Of a DNA stretch of 7,710 bases, positions 1-5,754 are shown one piece after another. The stretch's first letter is position 1. Each line of letters opens with the position of its first letter. The notes under the pieces are model-generated. The model did not search any database, was not told where the DNA came from, and saw only the letters and a list, made by a program, of their open reading frames with translations. The translations under genes and the position numbers were made by a program. Source of the DNA: Bog-793 sp050010315 (GTDB lineage Bacteria > Actinomycetota > Acidimicrobiia > Acidimicrobiales > Bog-793); assembly GCA_050010315.1 (NCBI GenBank), contig JBEKLG010000084.1, positions 1-7,710 of the forward strand, written 5' to 3'.

Positions 1-254
1 ACCCCGTCTGCGCCTGCCGCCATCGCCACGTCAAGACGATCGTTGACAACGAAGCCGATCCCCTCCTTGGCGAGCAGGTCACGGAGTTCGAGCGCCGTGC
101 TGAGCAGCTCACGAGTCGTCGCGCGATGGTCTCGCAACTGCACCGCTGTCACGCCACCGGCGACAGCAGCCCGCACGGTGGCAAGTGCCCCACGCGCCCC
201 GCAAGCCTCGACGTCCGCGACGAGGTACAGCGTCAGGTCGAGTTGGCGCTTCAT
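1..254 (-). CDS. thiE: Thiamine-phosphate synthase ThiE, N-terminal part (cut by window edge)
   Basis: ThiE joins hydroxymethylpyrimidine diphosphate to hydroxyethylthiazole phosphate to make thiamine phosphate in the cytosol. Translating the minus strand from the ATG at 254 gives 84 residues that run off the left edge: a first strand LTLYLVADV (residues 7-15), then GGVTAVQLRDHR (33-44), then FVVNDRLDVAMAAGADG (68-84). This is the order expected for the N-terminal half of the ThiE barrel (beta1, the QLRDK phosphate-binding turn, the VNDR-D-A...GADG segment). The start overlaps the thiM stop by 4 bases (ATGA), so the two are translationally coupled, and no strong ribosome binding site is seen of its own. 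Odd point: the lysine normally following QLRD/QFRE (Lys61 of the B. subtilis enzyme, which contacts pyrophosphate) is His43 here. The C-terminal half is not in the window, so integrity cannot be judged. Confidence 0.9.
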   Translation of the reverse strand, partial: MKRQLDLTLYLVADVEACGARGALATVRAAVAGGVTAVQLRDHRATTRELLSTALELRDLLAKEGIGFVVNDRLDVAMAAGADG

Positions 255-1048
255 GCGAGCTCGCTCGCCGCGTCAGCCATGGCGCCGAGCTGATCGAGGA
301 GACCCACGGCAAACGTGCCGGGCCCGGGCTCATCCCGCGCCGCTGCCTCGCCGGCGGTCTTGAACACCGCGGACGCGGCAGCCGTCGCGAGCAAGACGTC
401 CCGTTCAACAGCCACGAACGCCGCGACGAGCGCGCCAAGCGCACAACCGGTCCCCGTGATCCGGGTGAGAAGCCGACTCCCGCCCGCGACCTCCACGACG
501 TCTTTGCCGTCGGTCACGTAGTCCACCGCGCCGCTCACTGCAACCACACAGCCCCGTGCCCGCGCGAGCTCGATGGCGGCATCGATTGCCTCTTCCGAGC
601 GTGCGAGCGAATCCACTCCTCGGCCGCTGGCCCCCGAGCCCGCCAGGCTCATCACCTCGGAGGCGTTCGCGCGCACGACCGCCGGGTGGAGTGCGAGCAA
701 CTCGCCAGCAAAGGTCGTGCGGTGCGCAAGCGCTCCCACGGCGACCGGGTCGAACACCCACGGTCGACCGTGTTCGTGAGCCGCCGAGGCCGCGTCGCGC
801 ATCGCCACCTCCCGTTCGGCCGAGAGCGTCCCGAGGTTCACGAGGACGGCGGCAGCGACGGTCGCAAACGGGCCGGACTCCACGGCGTTTTCGACCATTG
901 CTGGTGAGGCGCCGACGGCCAGGAGAACGTTGGCGGTGAACTGGGCCACGACGATGTTCGTCAGACAGTGGACCAGCGGTTGGCGTTCGCCGACTTGGCG
1001 CAGGACGGCAGGCACACTGCGGTCAGCCCAACTCAGCTCGCTGCGCAT
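251..1048 (-). CDS. thiM: Hydroxyethylthiazole kinase ThiM
   Basis: ThiM phosphorylates 4-methyl-5-(2-hydroxyethyl)thiazole with ATP, a salvage step that feeds ThiE. The 265-residue product has the usual family length (about 260-270). Visible landmarks: VHCLTNIVVAQFTANVLLA (26-44), where substrate binds; GASPAM (46-51); a central WVFDPVAVGA stretch (97-106); RANASEVMSLAG (126-137); AVSGAVDYVTDG (170-181); and the ATP/anion-binding loop RITGTGCALGALVAAF (196-211), with the conserved cysteine at 202. The start at 1048 is fixed by GGAGGGA seven bases upstream; that Shine-Dalgarno lies inside the TPP riboswitch. It is the first gene of the leftward thiM-thiE operon, and its TGA overlaps the ATG of thiE. 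Regulation by TPP at the level of translation is the clear prediction. Identity is very secure from the motif set, the partner gene and the riboswitch. Confidence 0.97.
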   Translation of the reverse strand: MRSELSWADRSVPAVLRQVGERQPLVHCLTNIVVAQFTANVLLAVGASPAMVENAVESGPFATVAAAVLVNLGTLSAEREVAMRDAASAAHEHGRPWVFDPVAVGALAHRTTFAGELLALHPAVVRANASEVMSLAGSGASGRGVDSLARSEEAIDAAIELARARGCVVAVSGAVDYVTDGKDVVEVAGGSRLLTRITGTGCALGALVAAFVAVERDVLLATAAASAVFKTAGEAAARDEPGPGTFAVGLLDQLGAMADAASELA

Positions 1049-1050
1049 TG

Positions 1051-1129
1051 TGACGTCCCTCCGCTCGTACGAACGAGATCAGGTTCAACGGGTGTCTCTC
1101 AGCCCGCAACTACCGGGCACCCTGCGTCA
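1051..1129 (-). ncRNA. TPP riboswitch (THI element) controlling thiM-thiE
   Basis: Read on the minus strand, this leader carries the conserved THI-box blocks in order: AGGGTGCCC, then GCTGAGAGACACCC, then ACCTGATC, then a short hairpin and GGAGGGA. Helices visible by eye: P1 TGACG (1129-1125) with CGTCA (1055-1051); P2 GGGTG (1122-1118) with CACCC (1094-1090); P3 CCCG (1117-1114) with CGGG (1106-1103); P5 CTCG (1077-1074) with CGAG (1067-1064) around a six-base loop. The CUGAGA pyrimidine-sensing bulge and the ACCUGAUC/GGAGGGA pyrophosphate-side elements are intact, so the aptamer should bind thiamine pyrophosphate. Only three bases separate the end of P1 from the thiM start codon, and the Shine-Dalgarno is part of the aptamer. 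No separate terminator or anti-terminator is needed or seen. Confidence 0.95.
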
Positions 1130-1136
1130 GAAGCCG

Positions 1137-1167
1137 AGTGTAACAACCGTCCCGCAGAAGACGGCAA
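1137..1167 (-). promoter_or_regulatory. Candidate promoter of the thiM-thiE operon
   Basis: On the minus strand TTGCCG (1167-1162) and TACACT (1142-1137) resemble -35 and -10 boxes. Spacing is 19 bases, or 18 if the -10 is read as TTACAC. Transcription would begin roughly at 1130, right at the 5' strand of the riboswitch P1 helix, which is where a start is expected. Each box matches the consensus only partly, and the spacing is on the long side. Confidence 0.4.
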
Positions 1168-1295
1168 CCGACGCAGGAGCGGACGCCCGAGGGACCGGTG
1201 CCTGCGTCCCGATGGATCGGCTGGTGGAGAAAAAGCACTCTCGTCGCGTCCGCGCGCCGCGGCCCGGAAGCCCCGCTGCTGCCAGGGCCGCGGTC

Positions 1296-1326
1296 ATCGG
1301 GCTCCCGATATTGTGAGCATGGCTCA
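1296..1326. promoter_or_regulatory. Two adjacent inverted repeats before marR, candidate operator
   Basis: ATCGGG-CT-CCCGAT (1296-1309) and TGAGC-ATG-GCTCA (1314-1326) are two perfect short inverted repeats separated by four bases and ending about 30 bases before the marR start. MarR dimers bind short palindromes and very often repress their own operon, so these are the best operator candidates in the 1143-1356 divergent region. The assignment is inference from position and symmetry. Apart from these repeats and the thi promoter boxes, no other feature is seen in that region. Confidence 0.35.
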
Positions 1327-1356
1327 GTGTCACCGGATCGACGAGGCGCGGCTGTA

Positions 1357-1887
1357 ATGACCAGACCGCCAAGAAGCAACAGCCACGGCGGGACGAATCC
1401 GGTCGTGATCGCGCCCGACATCGGGGAGCTCGTCGCGCGCCTGGCGCGGCGTCTGTGGACCGACTCGGCTACACGGCTCGCACCCCTCGGCCTCACCGTC
1501 GCCGACGCGCGTGCCCTCCGAATCGTTGCAAGAGCGGGCTCGCCCCTGCGCATGTCGGAGATCGCGCGACAGAACCGGATCGTTCCCCGCTCCGCGACCA
1601 CCGTCATCGCCAGACTCGAAGCCAAGGGGCTCGTCGTCCGCAAGATCGATCCAGAAGATCGCCGGTCGATTCTCGTCGCTATGACCGACGCCGGGACCCA
1701 GCTTGTCATCGAGATCGCCCAGGCCCGGAACCAGGCAACCGCGGCACTGCTCCGTCGTCTCGATTCGGAAAAGCGTGCGCAACTCCTCCGGCTACTGGCC
1801 GAGCTGGACACCGCAAGCAGATCCGAGCGCGGGGCCCGCCGCGACGACGCTGACAATGAGAACTCCAAGCTGGAGCGCCGCCGATGA
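1357..1887 (+). CDS. MarR-family winged-helix transcriptional regulator
   Basis: The 176-residue product is a typical MarR-size one-domain regulator. A dimerisation helix region (about 20-45) leads into the winged helix-turn-helix: GLTVADARALRIVARAG (45-61), RMSEIARQN (65-73), the recognition helix around VPRSATTVIARLEAKG (76-91), and the wing LVVRKIDPEDRRSILVAMT (92-110), which contains the family's D-x-R motif. A C-terminal helix DSEKRAQLLRLLAEL (136-150) completes the dimer interface, and a charged tail follows. The ATG at 1357 is chosen because it gives the normal family length and has ACGAGG about ten bases upstream; an in-frame ATG at 1198 would only add arginine- and proline-rich sequence typical of noncoding GC-rich DNA. 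The stop overlaps the start of the ABC exporter (ATGATG), so it is likely the exporter's repressor, released by the exported compound or a related ligand. The ligand cannot be read from the sequence. Confidence 0.9.
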   Translation: MTRPPRSNSHGGTNPVVIAPDIGELVARLARRLWTDSATRLAPLGLTVADARALRIVARAGSPLRMSEIARQNRIVPRSATTVIARLEAKGLVVRKIDPEDRRSILVAMTDAGTQLVIEIAQARNQATAALLRRLDSEKRAQLLRLLAELDTASRSERGARRDDADNENSKLERRR

Positions 1888-3875
1888 TGCGCCCGGGAGG
1901 GGGGATGGGTCTCGGAGGGGGACGGGGCTTCGGCGGCTCGATGCGCTCTCTCATCCAGGACCGCTCAGTGATCGGCAGCAAGGTGCCCAGGGGAACCGTA
2001 CGCCGGATCCTCGGCTGCCTCGCGCCTTACAAGGGCAAGCTCGCGGTCTTCTTCTTGCTGACAATCGTTGACTCATCGATCGGGGTGGCGGTCCCGCTCA
2101 TCTACCGGGCGATCATCGACACGGGGATCGGGCGGCGCGACACGCGACTGATCATGATCCTCGCGCTCGTCATCGCCGGCCTTGCCCTCGTCGACGCCGG
2201 CCTATCCCTCGGCGAGCAGTTCTGCTCGTCCCAGATCGGCCAAAGCCTCATCTACGACCTGCGCACGCGGGTCTACGCCCACGTCCAGAAGATGTCCGTT
2301 GCGTTCTTCGCCCGCACCCAGACCGGTGCCCTTGTCAGCCGATTGAACAACGACGTGCTCGGCGCGCAGCAGGCGACGACAGACCTTCTGTCCTCCGTAG
2401 TCGGCAACCTGCTGAGCGTCGTGATGGTGCTGACGACAATGCTCATCCTGTCCTGGCAGATCACGCTCGTCGCCCTCGCCCTGCTCCCGGCGTTCGCCAT
2501 TCCGGCGCGCTACATGGGCCGCCGCCTCGGGGCGATCACCCGCGAGGGCTACGTGCTCGCGGCAGACATGAACTCCACGATGGCGGAGCGCTTCAACGTC
2601 GCTGGAGCGCTCCTCGTCAAGCTCTTCGGCCGTCCCGGCGAGGAAGAGGCGCTCTTCGCCGGGCGGGCCGGTCGCGTCCGCGACATCGCCGTCCTGCAGT
2701 CGATCTACGCCAGAGTCTTTTTCATCTCGCTCACCGTCACCGCAGCACTCGCCACCGCTCTCGTCTACGGATGGGGAGGTTCCCTGGTGGTACATGGGGT
2801 ACTCGAGCTCGGCACGCTCGTGGCGATGACCGCCTATCTCAACCGCCTCTACGGCCCGCTCACCCAGTTGTCGAACGTCAACGTCGATGTGATGACGGCG
2901 CTCGTCTCGTTCGACCGCGTCTTCGAGGTGCTCGACCTCGCGCCGATGATCACCGAACGGGCGGGCGCACCCGCTTTGCCGCGCGGCCCGGCGACGATCG
3001 AGTTCGACCACGTCGACTTCGCCTATCCGAGCGCCAACGAGGTCTCCCTCGCCTCGCTCGAGTCGGTCGCCGTCCTCGAGACGACCGCGGCCCACCAGAT
3101 TCTCTTCGACATCACATTTCGCGCCGAACCGGGACAGCTTGTCGCGCTGGTCGGGCCTTCCGGAGCCGGCAAGACGACGATCACCTACCTCGTGGCGCGT
3201 CTCTACGACGTCCGCGACGGGGCGGTGCGAATCAACGGCCTGGACGTACGCGACGTGACGCTCGACTCCCTACGGGCGAGCGTCGGCATGGTGACCCAGG
3301 ATGCCCACATGTTCCACGACACGATCCGGGCCAACCTCTCGTACGCCAAACCTGACGCGACAAACGCCGAACTGCGCGAGGCGCTCGCCGCAGCGCAGAT
3401 CCTTTCGCTCGTCGATAGCCTGCCGGAAGGTCTCGACACGCTCGTCGGCGACCGCGGCTATCGCCTCTCCGGCGGCGAGAAGCAGCGCATGGCGATCGCC
3501 CGGCTTCTCCTCAAGGCTCCCGACGTCGTCGTGCTCGACGAGGCGACGGCGCACCTCGACTCGGAGGCTGAAGCCGCGGTGCAACAGGCCCTGCGAACGG
3601 CGCTTACCGGCCGCACGTCACTCGTCATCGCCCACCGGCTCTCCACGGTAAAAGACGCCGACCTCGTCCTTGTCGTCGACGGCGGTCGCATCGTCGAACG
3701 CGGCACCCACGACCAGCTCATCGATGCAGGGGGCCTTTACGCCGAGCTGTACCGAACGCAGTTCCGCCAACCGGGTGCGTCTCCCGAGCTACCTGAGGAA
3801 GAAGCCGCCCCCTCGTTCGAGGCACCGTTTCTCACCGACGTGCAGCCCGGCCGACCTCCGCTGTGGGAGGAGTGA
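1884..3875 (+). CDS. ABC exporter, fused membrane and ATPase domains (MsbA/LmrA type)
   Basis: The 663-residue half-transporter should work as a homodimer in the cytoplasmic membrane and export hydrophobic compounds (drug, lipid or peptide; substrate unknown). A glycine-rich N-terminus (4-18) precedes the transmembrane domain, with roughly six hydrophobic segments near 52-76, 88-110, 163-187, 190-212, 272-296 and 299-323. The ATPase domain shows an aromatic A-loop at Tyr381, Walker A GPSGAGKTT (424-432), Q-loop Gln472, signature LSGGEKQ (528-534), Walker B VVVLDE with catalytic Glu553, and His584 in the H-loop, so it looks catalytically complete. An extra segment of about 23 residues (383-405, containing EVSLASLESVA) sits between the first ATPase strand and the core; I recall it as a recurring trait of actinobacterial relatives. 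Start 1884 has GGAG eight bases upstream; the adjacent ATG at 1887 is an equal alternative. It is coupled to marR by overlap. The C-terminal tail (about 630-663) is acidic and proline-rich. Confidence 0.95.
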   Translation: MMRPGGGMGLGGGRGFGGSMRSLIQDRSVIGSKVPRGTVRRILGCLAPYKGKLAVFFLLTIVDSSIGVAVPLIYRAIIDTGIGRRDTRLIMILALVIAGLALVDAGLSLGEQFCSSQIGQSLIYDLRTRVYAHVQKMSVAFFARTQTGALVSRLNNDVLGAQQATTDLLSSVVGNLLSVVMVLTTMLILSWQITLVALALLPAFAIPARYMGRRLGAITREGYVLAADMNSTMAERFNVAGALLVKLFGRPGEEEALFAGRAGRVRDIAVLQSIYARVFFISLTVTAALATALVYGWGGSLVVHGVLELGTLVAMTAYLNRLYGPLTQLSNVNVDVMTALVSFDRVFEVLDLAPMITERAGAPALPRGPATIEFDHVDFAYPSANEVSLASLESVAVLETTAAHQILFDITFRAEPGQLVALVGPSGAGKTTITYLVARLYDVRDGAVRINGLDVRDVTLDSLRASVGMVTQDAHMFHDTIRANLSYAKPDATNAELREALAAAQILSLVDSLPEGLDTLVGDRGYRLSGGEKQRMAIARLLLKAPDVVVLDEATAHLDSEAEAAVQQALRTALTGRTSLVIAHRLSTVKDADLVLVVDGGRIVERGTHDQLIDAGGLYAELYRTQFRQPGASPELPEEEAAPSFEAPFLTDVQPGRPPLWEE

Positions 3876-4012
3876 AGGCGCCGACACCCCCGCGGTCGAC
3901 CTCACACCCCCGGTTCGGGAATGCGCCGCCGGATGACGTGTTGCAAGGATTGACCTCGAGATGCGACACGTGCTCGGCCTCCGGATCGTGCGGTGGACCC
4001 GAGGTCGTCATC

Positions 4013-4047
4013 CTGGCGGCTCGAGCCAGCGGGTTAGTCTTCTTTTT
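4013..4047 (+). terminator. Weak terminator candidate after the marR-ABC exporter operon
   Basis: CTGGC (4013-4017) and GCCAG (4025-4029) can form a short stem, and the core also contains the palindrome GGCTCGAGCC. A pyrimidine-rich run ending in five T (4043-4047) follows, but about ten bases after the stem, so this is not a textbook intrinsic terminator. It lies in the 196-base gap between convergent genes, where termination is expected. The rest of the gap (3876-4071) shows nothing else recognisable. Confidence 0.25.
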
Positions 4048-4071
4048 CGGCTCGCGGTCGATGTGAGCGAA

Positions 4072-4276
4072 CTAGCGCTTGGCCCATGCGACGGGAGCCA
4101 ACAGGTGTGAGACCGCTTCGTCGACGGCCTTACGGCAACGTTGGTACGCCCCCGCAAACGCCAGCTCGGGATCGGTCGCGTCCTCCAACATCGACGCGAT
4201 AAAGCGAGGTTGCGTCCCGAGGTCAGCTACCTGAGCGTCGCGTCGCTCCTTCGCCTGCTGGAGCAGGGCCTCCGTC
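4072..4276 (-). pseudogene. Displaced C-terminal end of the coiled-coil protein (out of frame)
   Basis: Reading the minus strand from about 4275 in the frame one base off from the upstream gene gives 67 residues to the TAG at 4072-4074. They begin TEALLQQAKERRDAQVADLG and then form a compact region with RFIASMLEDATDPELAFAG and YQRCRKAVDEAVSHLL. The first part continues the charged coiled-coil pattern of the upstream gene, with no ribosome binding site or convincing start of its own, so it reads as the lost tail of that gene and not an independent one. The open frame extends further upstream to an ATG at 4347, but that stretch is arginine/proline-rich shadow of the coiled-coil gene. If one base is removed near 4274-4279 the two pieces join to a single protein of about 363 residues. 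The segment after the coiled coil might be a small folded cap; I do not recognise it. Confidence 0.65.
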
Positions 4277-5164
4277 CTCGGCGTGGGCCTTGCTGAGCGC
4301 GGCCGCGGCCTTGGACTCCGCCTCCTTACGAATCGCCTCGGCGGCAACCACGGCCTGCTCGCGCAGCCGAGTCACCTCCTTGGCGGCGTCTCGCCGGAGA
4401 TCCTCGGCCTCCTTGAGCTTGGTGGCAGCCTCGGACTGGGCGTCCCGGCGGGCGGTCTTCGCGGCCGAGGCGGCATCCTTGTGGATCGCCTCGGCGGCGG
4501 CCGCGGCCTCGTCGTGGAGCCTCGCCATCTCCTTGGCAGCGGATCTGCGGATACGCTCAGCCTCCCTGACCTTGGCGGCGGCCTTCGTCTCGGCCTCCTT
4601 GCGTATCGCCTCGGCCTCGGTCGCGGCCGCCTGGCGTATCCGGGCGGAGTCCTCGGAAGCCGAACGTCGCAGCAGGTCGGCATCCCGATGCGCGGACGAA
4701 CGCATCGTTTGCACCTCCGAGTCCGCCGCGACGATCAGGTCCCGCGCCTTGTTCGAGGCTTCCTCGACGGCTCGCGTCGCAGCCCTCAGGATGGTCGCGG
4801 CCGCTTCGCTCGCCATTGCCGCGAGCTCTGTCTCGCCGAACTTGCTGAGATCAGGAGGCGCCGCGCGCAACCTCGCCACCTCGGCCTCCAGCTCTGCAAC
4901 TCGGGCGCGCAAGTGGTGCTGCCTGTCGTTACCCTCGCGCTCGTCTGCCTGCTTCCCCCCACCCGGGATGTTGCCGACCCCTGAGCGGGCGGGTGCGCCC
5001 CTCGCTGGACGCTCCTCGTCGACTCCGGTCGCTGTGCCGTGGCCGCGCAGGCGAAACCGTCTTGCGACGATCGACGAAAGACCGCCGGCACCTGCGTCGG
5101 CGTTTCTCTTCTCCTCGGCGGGCACTCCGCCGGCTCCGGGCTCCTTATCGTGGGCGAGCGACAT
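4223..5164 (-). CDS. Ala/Glu-rich coiled-coil protein, apparently frameshifted near its 3' end
   Basis: No specific family is recognised. The ATG at 5164 is preferred over the in-frame ATG at 5218 because AAGAAGG lies five bases before it. From there the frame gives 313 residues: a low-complexity, probably disordered N-terminus (about 1-80); a short heptad-like segment with ARVAELEAEVARLRAA (87-102); a linker DLSKFGETELAAMASEA; then about 160 residues of continuous alanine, arginine, glutamate and lysine helix. The AEAI[RH]K[ED]A motif occurs three times at spacings of 40 and 51 residues, which fits mixed 7- and 11-residue (hendecad) repeats as in ATP-synthase b stalks or DivIVA-type filaments. 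No signal peptide or membrane segment is seen, so it is likely cytoplasmic and structural or scaffolding. The last 17 residues (DGGPAPAGEGATRRSGS) differ sharply in composition and appear to be translated out of frame; see the separate entry for the missing tail. It is transcribed alone, divergently from ribE. Confidence 0.75.
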   Translation of the reverse strand: MSLAHDKEPGAGGVPAEEKRNADAGAGGLSSIVARRFRLRGHGTATGVDEERPARGAPARSGVGNIPGGGKQADEREGNDRQHHLRARVAELEAEVARLRAAPPDLSKFGETELAAMASEAAATILRAATRAVEEASNKARDLIVAADSEVQTMRSSAHRDADLLRRSASEDSARIRQAAATEAEAIRKEAETKAAAKVREAERIRRSAAKEMARLHDEAAAAAEAIHKDAASAAKTARRDAQSEAATKLKEAEDLRRDAAKEVTRLREQAVVAAEAIRKEAESKAAAALSKAHAEDGGPAPAGEGATRRSGS

Positions 5165-5494
5165 TTGACCTTCTTTCCTGCTGCGGGCATGGCGACGCCT
5201 GCCCGCCGACGAAACCATCCCTAGATGGGCGCCCGGGATCCCCTCGACTGGTTCCGACCGTCTTCAGGGAGGTTGGCCGTCTCCGGTCCATCGGACCCCG
5301 GTGCAGCGCCCACCGTGATCGGCATCGGACCTACCTTCCCGGCCCGGCAGTTCCCCGGGCCGACGACGCTCCGCTCCGCATGGTATAGAGCGGCCCTACA
5401 AAGGTCCAGCTAACTGCCCTGTCACCTGGCGACAATGGGTTGGCCAACACTCAGCCATCCCTGACGCGTGAGGAAACCTGCAACACCCCGCCCC

Positions 5495-5537
5495 GCCGAA
5501 GCCGGGCCCGGGAACTCGCAGGCCGTCTTGCTTCGGC
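5495..5537 (+). repeat. Inverted repeat / hairpin in the ribE upstream region
   Basis: GCCGAAGC (5495-5502) is perfectly complementary to GCTTCGGC (5530-5537), with a 27-base loop that itself holds the palindrome CGGGCCCG. Its inner hexamers CGAAGC and GCTTCG recur at 5733-5738 and 5596-5601, so alternative pairings with the second structured block are possible. No T-run follows directly, so it is not called a terminator. Confidence 0.45.
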
Positions 5538-5593
5538 CGGGAGGATCGCGTCTTTTGAACGGCCTCGCGGACCGTGACGGCACGAGGTGATCC

Positions 5594-5740
5594 CCGCTTC
5601 GACCGGGGCGCCAGCCCCGGGACCGCCAAGACCGACGGGTAATCTTCGACTGCCTGCCTTGCACCGCCGAGGGTCCGACGCGGCTCGACATGGCGCAGCG
5701 ATCGGTGAGGCGACGGCGCGCTTTCGGATGGGCGAAGCGG
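5594..5740 (+). promoter_or_regulatory. Structured leader of ribE, possible divergent or decayed FMN riboswitch
   Basis: An outer helix CCGCTTCG (5594-5601) with CGAAGCGG (5733-5740) would close a 147-base domain ending 14 bases before the ribE start and just before its Shine-Dalgarno. Inside is a perfect 7-bp hairpin CCGGGGC-GCCA-GCCCCGG (5603-5620). The 3' end reads CGACGG (5711-5716), six bases, then TTCGGATGGGCGAAG (5723-5737). This is close in sequence and identical in spacing to the 3' end of FMN aptamers (CGACGG-N6-TCCGGATGGGAGAAG). However, the GGTGAAA-N-TCC and ACCGGCGGT...AGTCCGCGA blocks of a true FMN riboswitch are absent or only faintly matched (ACCGCCG at 5663, GGGTCCG at 5671). 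It could be a divergent aptamer, a decayed one, or chance in GC-rich DNA. Confidence 0.25.
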
Positions 5741-5744
5741 CCGC

Positions 5745-5752
5745 AGGGAGGG
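5745..5752 (+). promoter_or_regulatory. Ribosome binding site deciding the ribE start
   Basis: AGGGAGGG lies two to three bases before the ATG at 5755. The spacing is short, but the protein then begins MFSGIVEE, the canonical riboflavin synthase N-terminus, whereas the upstream in-frame ATG at 5728 would add MGEAAAGRA and overlap the structured leader. Confidence 0.6.
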
Positions 5753-5754
5753 CC

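Larger units (their letters stand above)
5165..5754. other. Long divergent intergenic/leader region between the coiled-coil gene and ribE
   Basis: No convincing gene is seen on either strand in these 590 bases: the open frames present have the arginine/proline/serine composition of GC-rich noncoding DNA. Contents I can point to: a ribosome binding site for the minus-strand gene just after 5165; a TATA-like patch at 5382-5389 (TATACC on minus, or TGG-TATAGA on plus) with no good -35 box; a 10-base palindrome GTTGGCCAAC (5439-5448); a stem GCCGAAGC/GCTTCGGC (5495-5502 with 5530-5537); a strong hairpin at 5603-5620; and an 8-bp long-range pair (5594-5601 with 5733-5740). The length and the concentration of structure next to ribE suggest a regulated RNA leader. 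Confidence 0.5.

Noticed and set aside
185..907. Long plus-strand open frame across the thi region
   Set aside because: It lies opposite thiM and thiE, is rich in Arg, His and Pro with no recognisable domain, and is the antisense shadow of well-identified genes.
2202..3095. 297-codon minus-strand open frame inside the ABC exporter
   Set aside because: Antisense to a motif-complete transporter, with charged low-complexity composition typical of a shadow frame in GC-rich DNA.
3952..4006. GACCTCG/CGAGGTC inverted repeat in the convergent gap, considered as tRNA-like or an attachment site
   Set aside because: No cloverleaf arms or T-loop consensus, the loop is about 40 bases, and no integrase or duplicated boundary is present.
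4323..4640. DNA-level repeats (GCCTCGGCGGC-type blocks) considered as a repeat array or CRISPR
   Set aside because: They encode the in-frame AEAIRK-type helical repeats of the coiled-coil protein and have uneven spacing, so they are coding repeats.
4290..5168. Plus-strand frames rich in Ala, Ser and Gly opposite the coiled-coil gene
   Set aside because: They mirror the repetitive coiled-coil coding on the minus strand, which has a good ribosome binding site and a coherent helical pattern.
5586..5652. A second FMN-riboswitch-like reading (GGTGA, ACCGGGGCG, then ACCGACGG at 5631)
   Set aside because: Spacing and order do not reproduce the aptamer, the conserved loops are missing, and most of the match is explained by a simple GC hairpin at 5603-5620.
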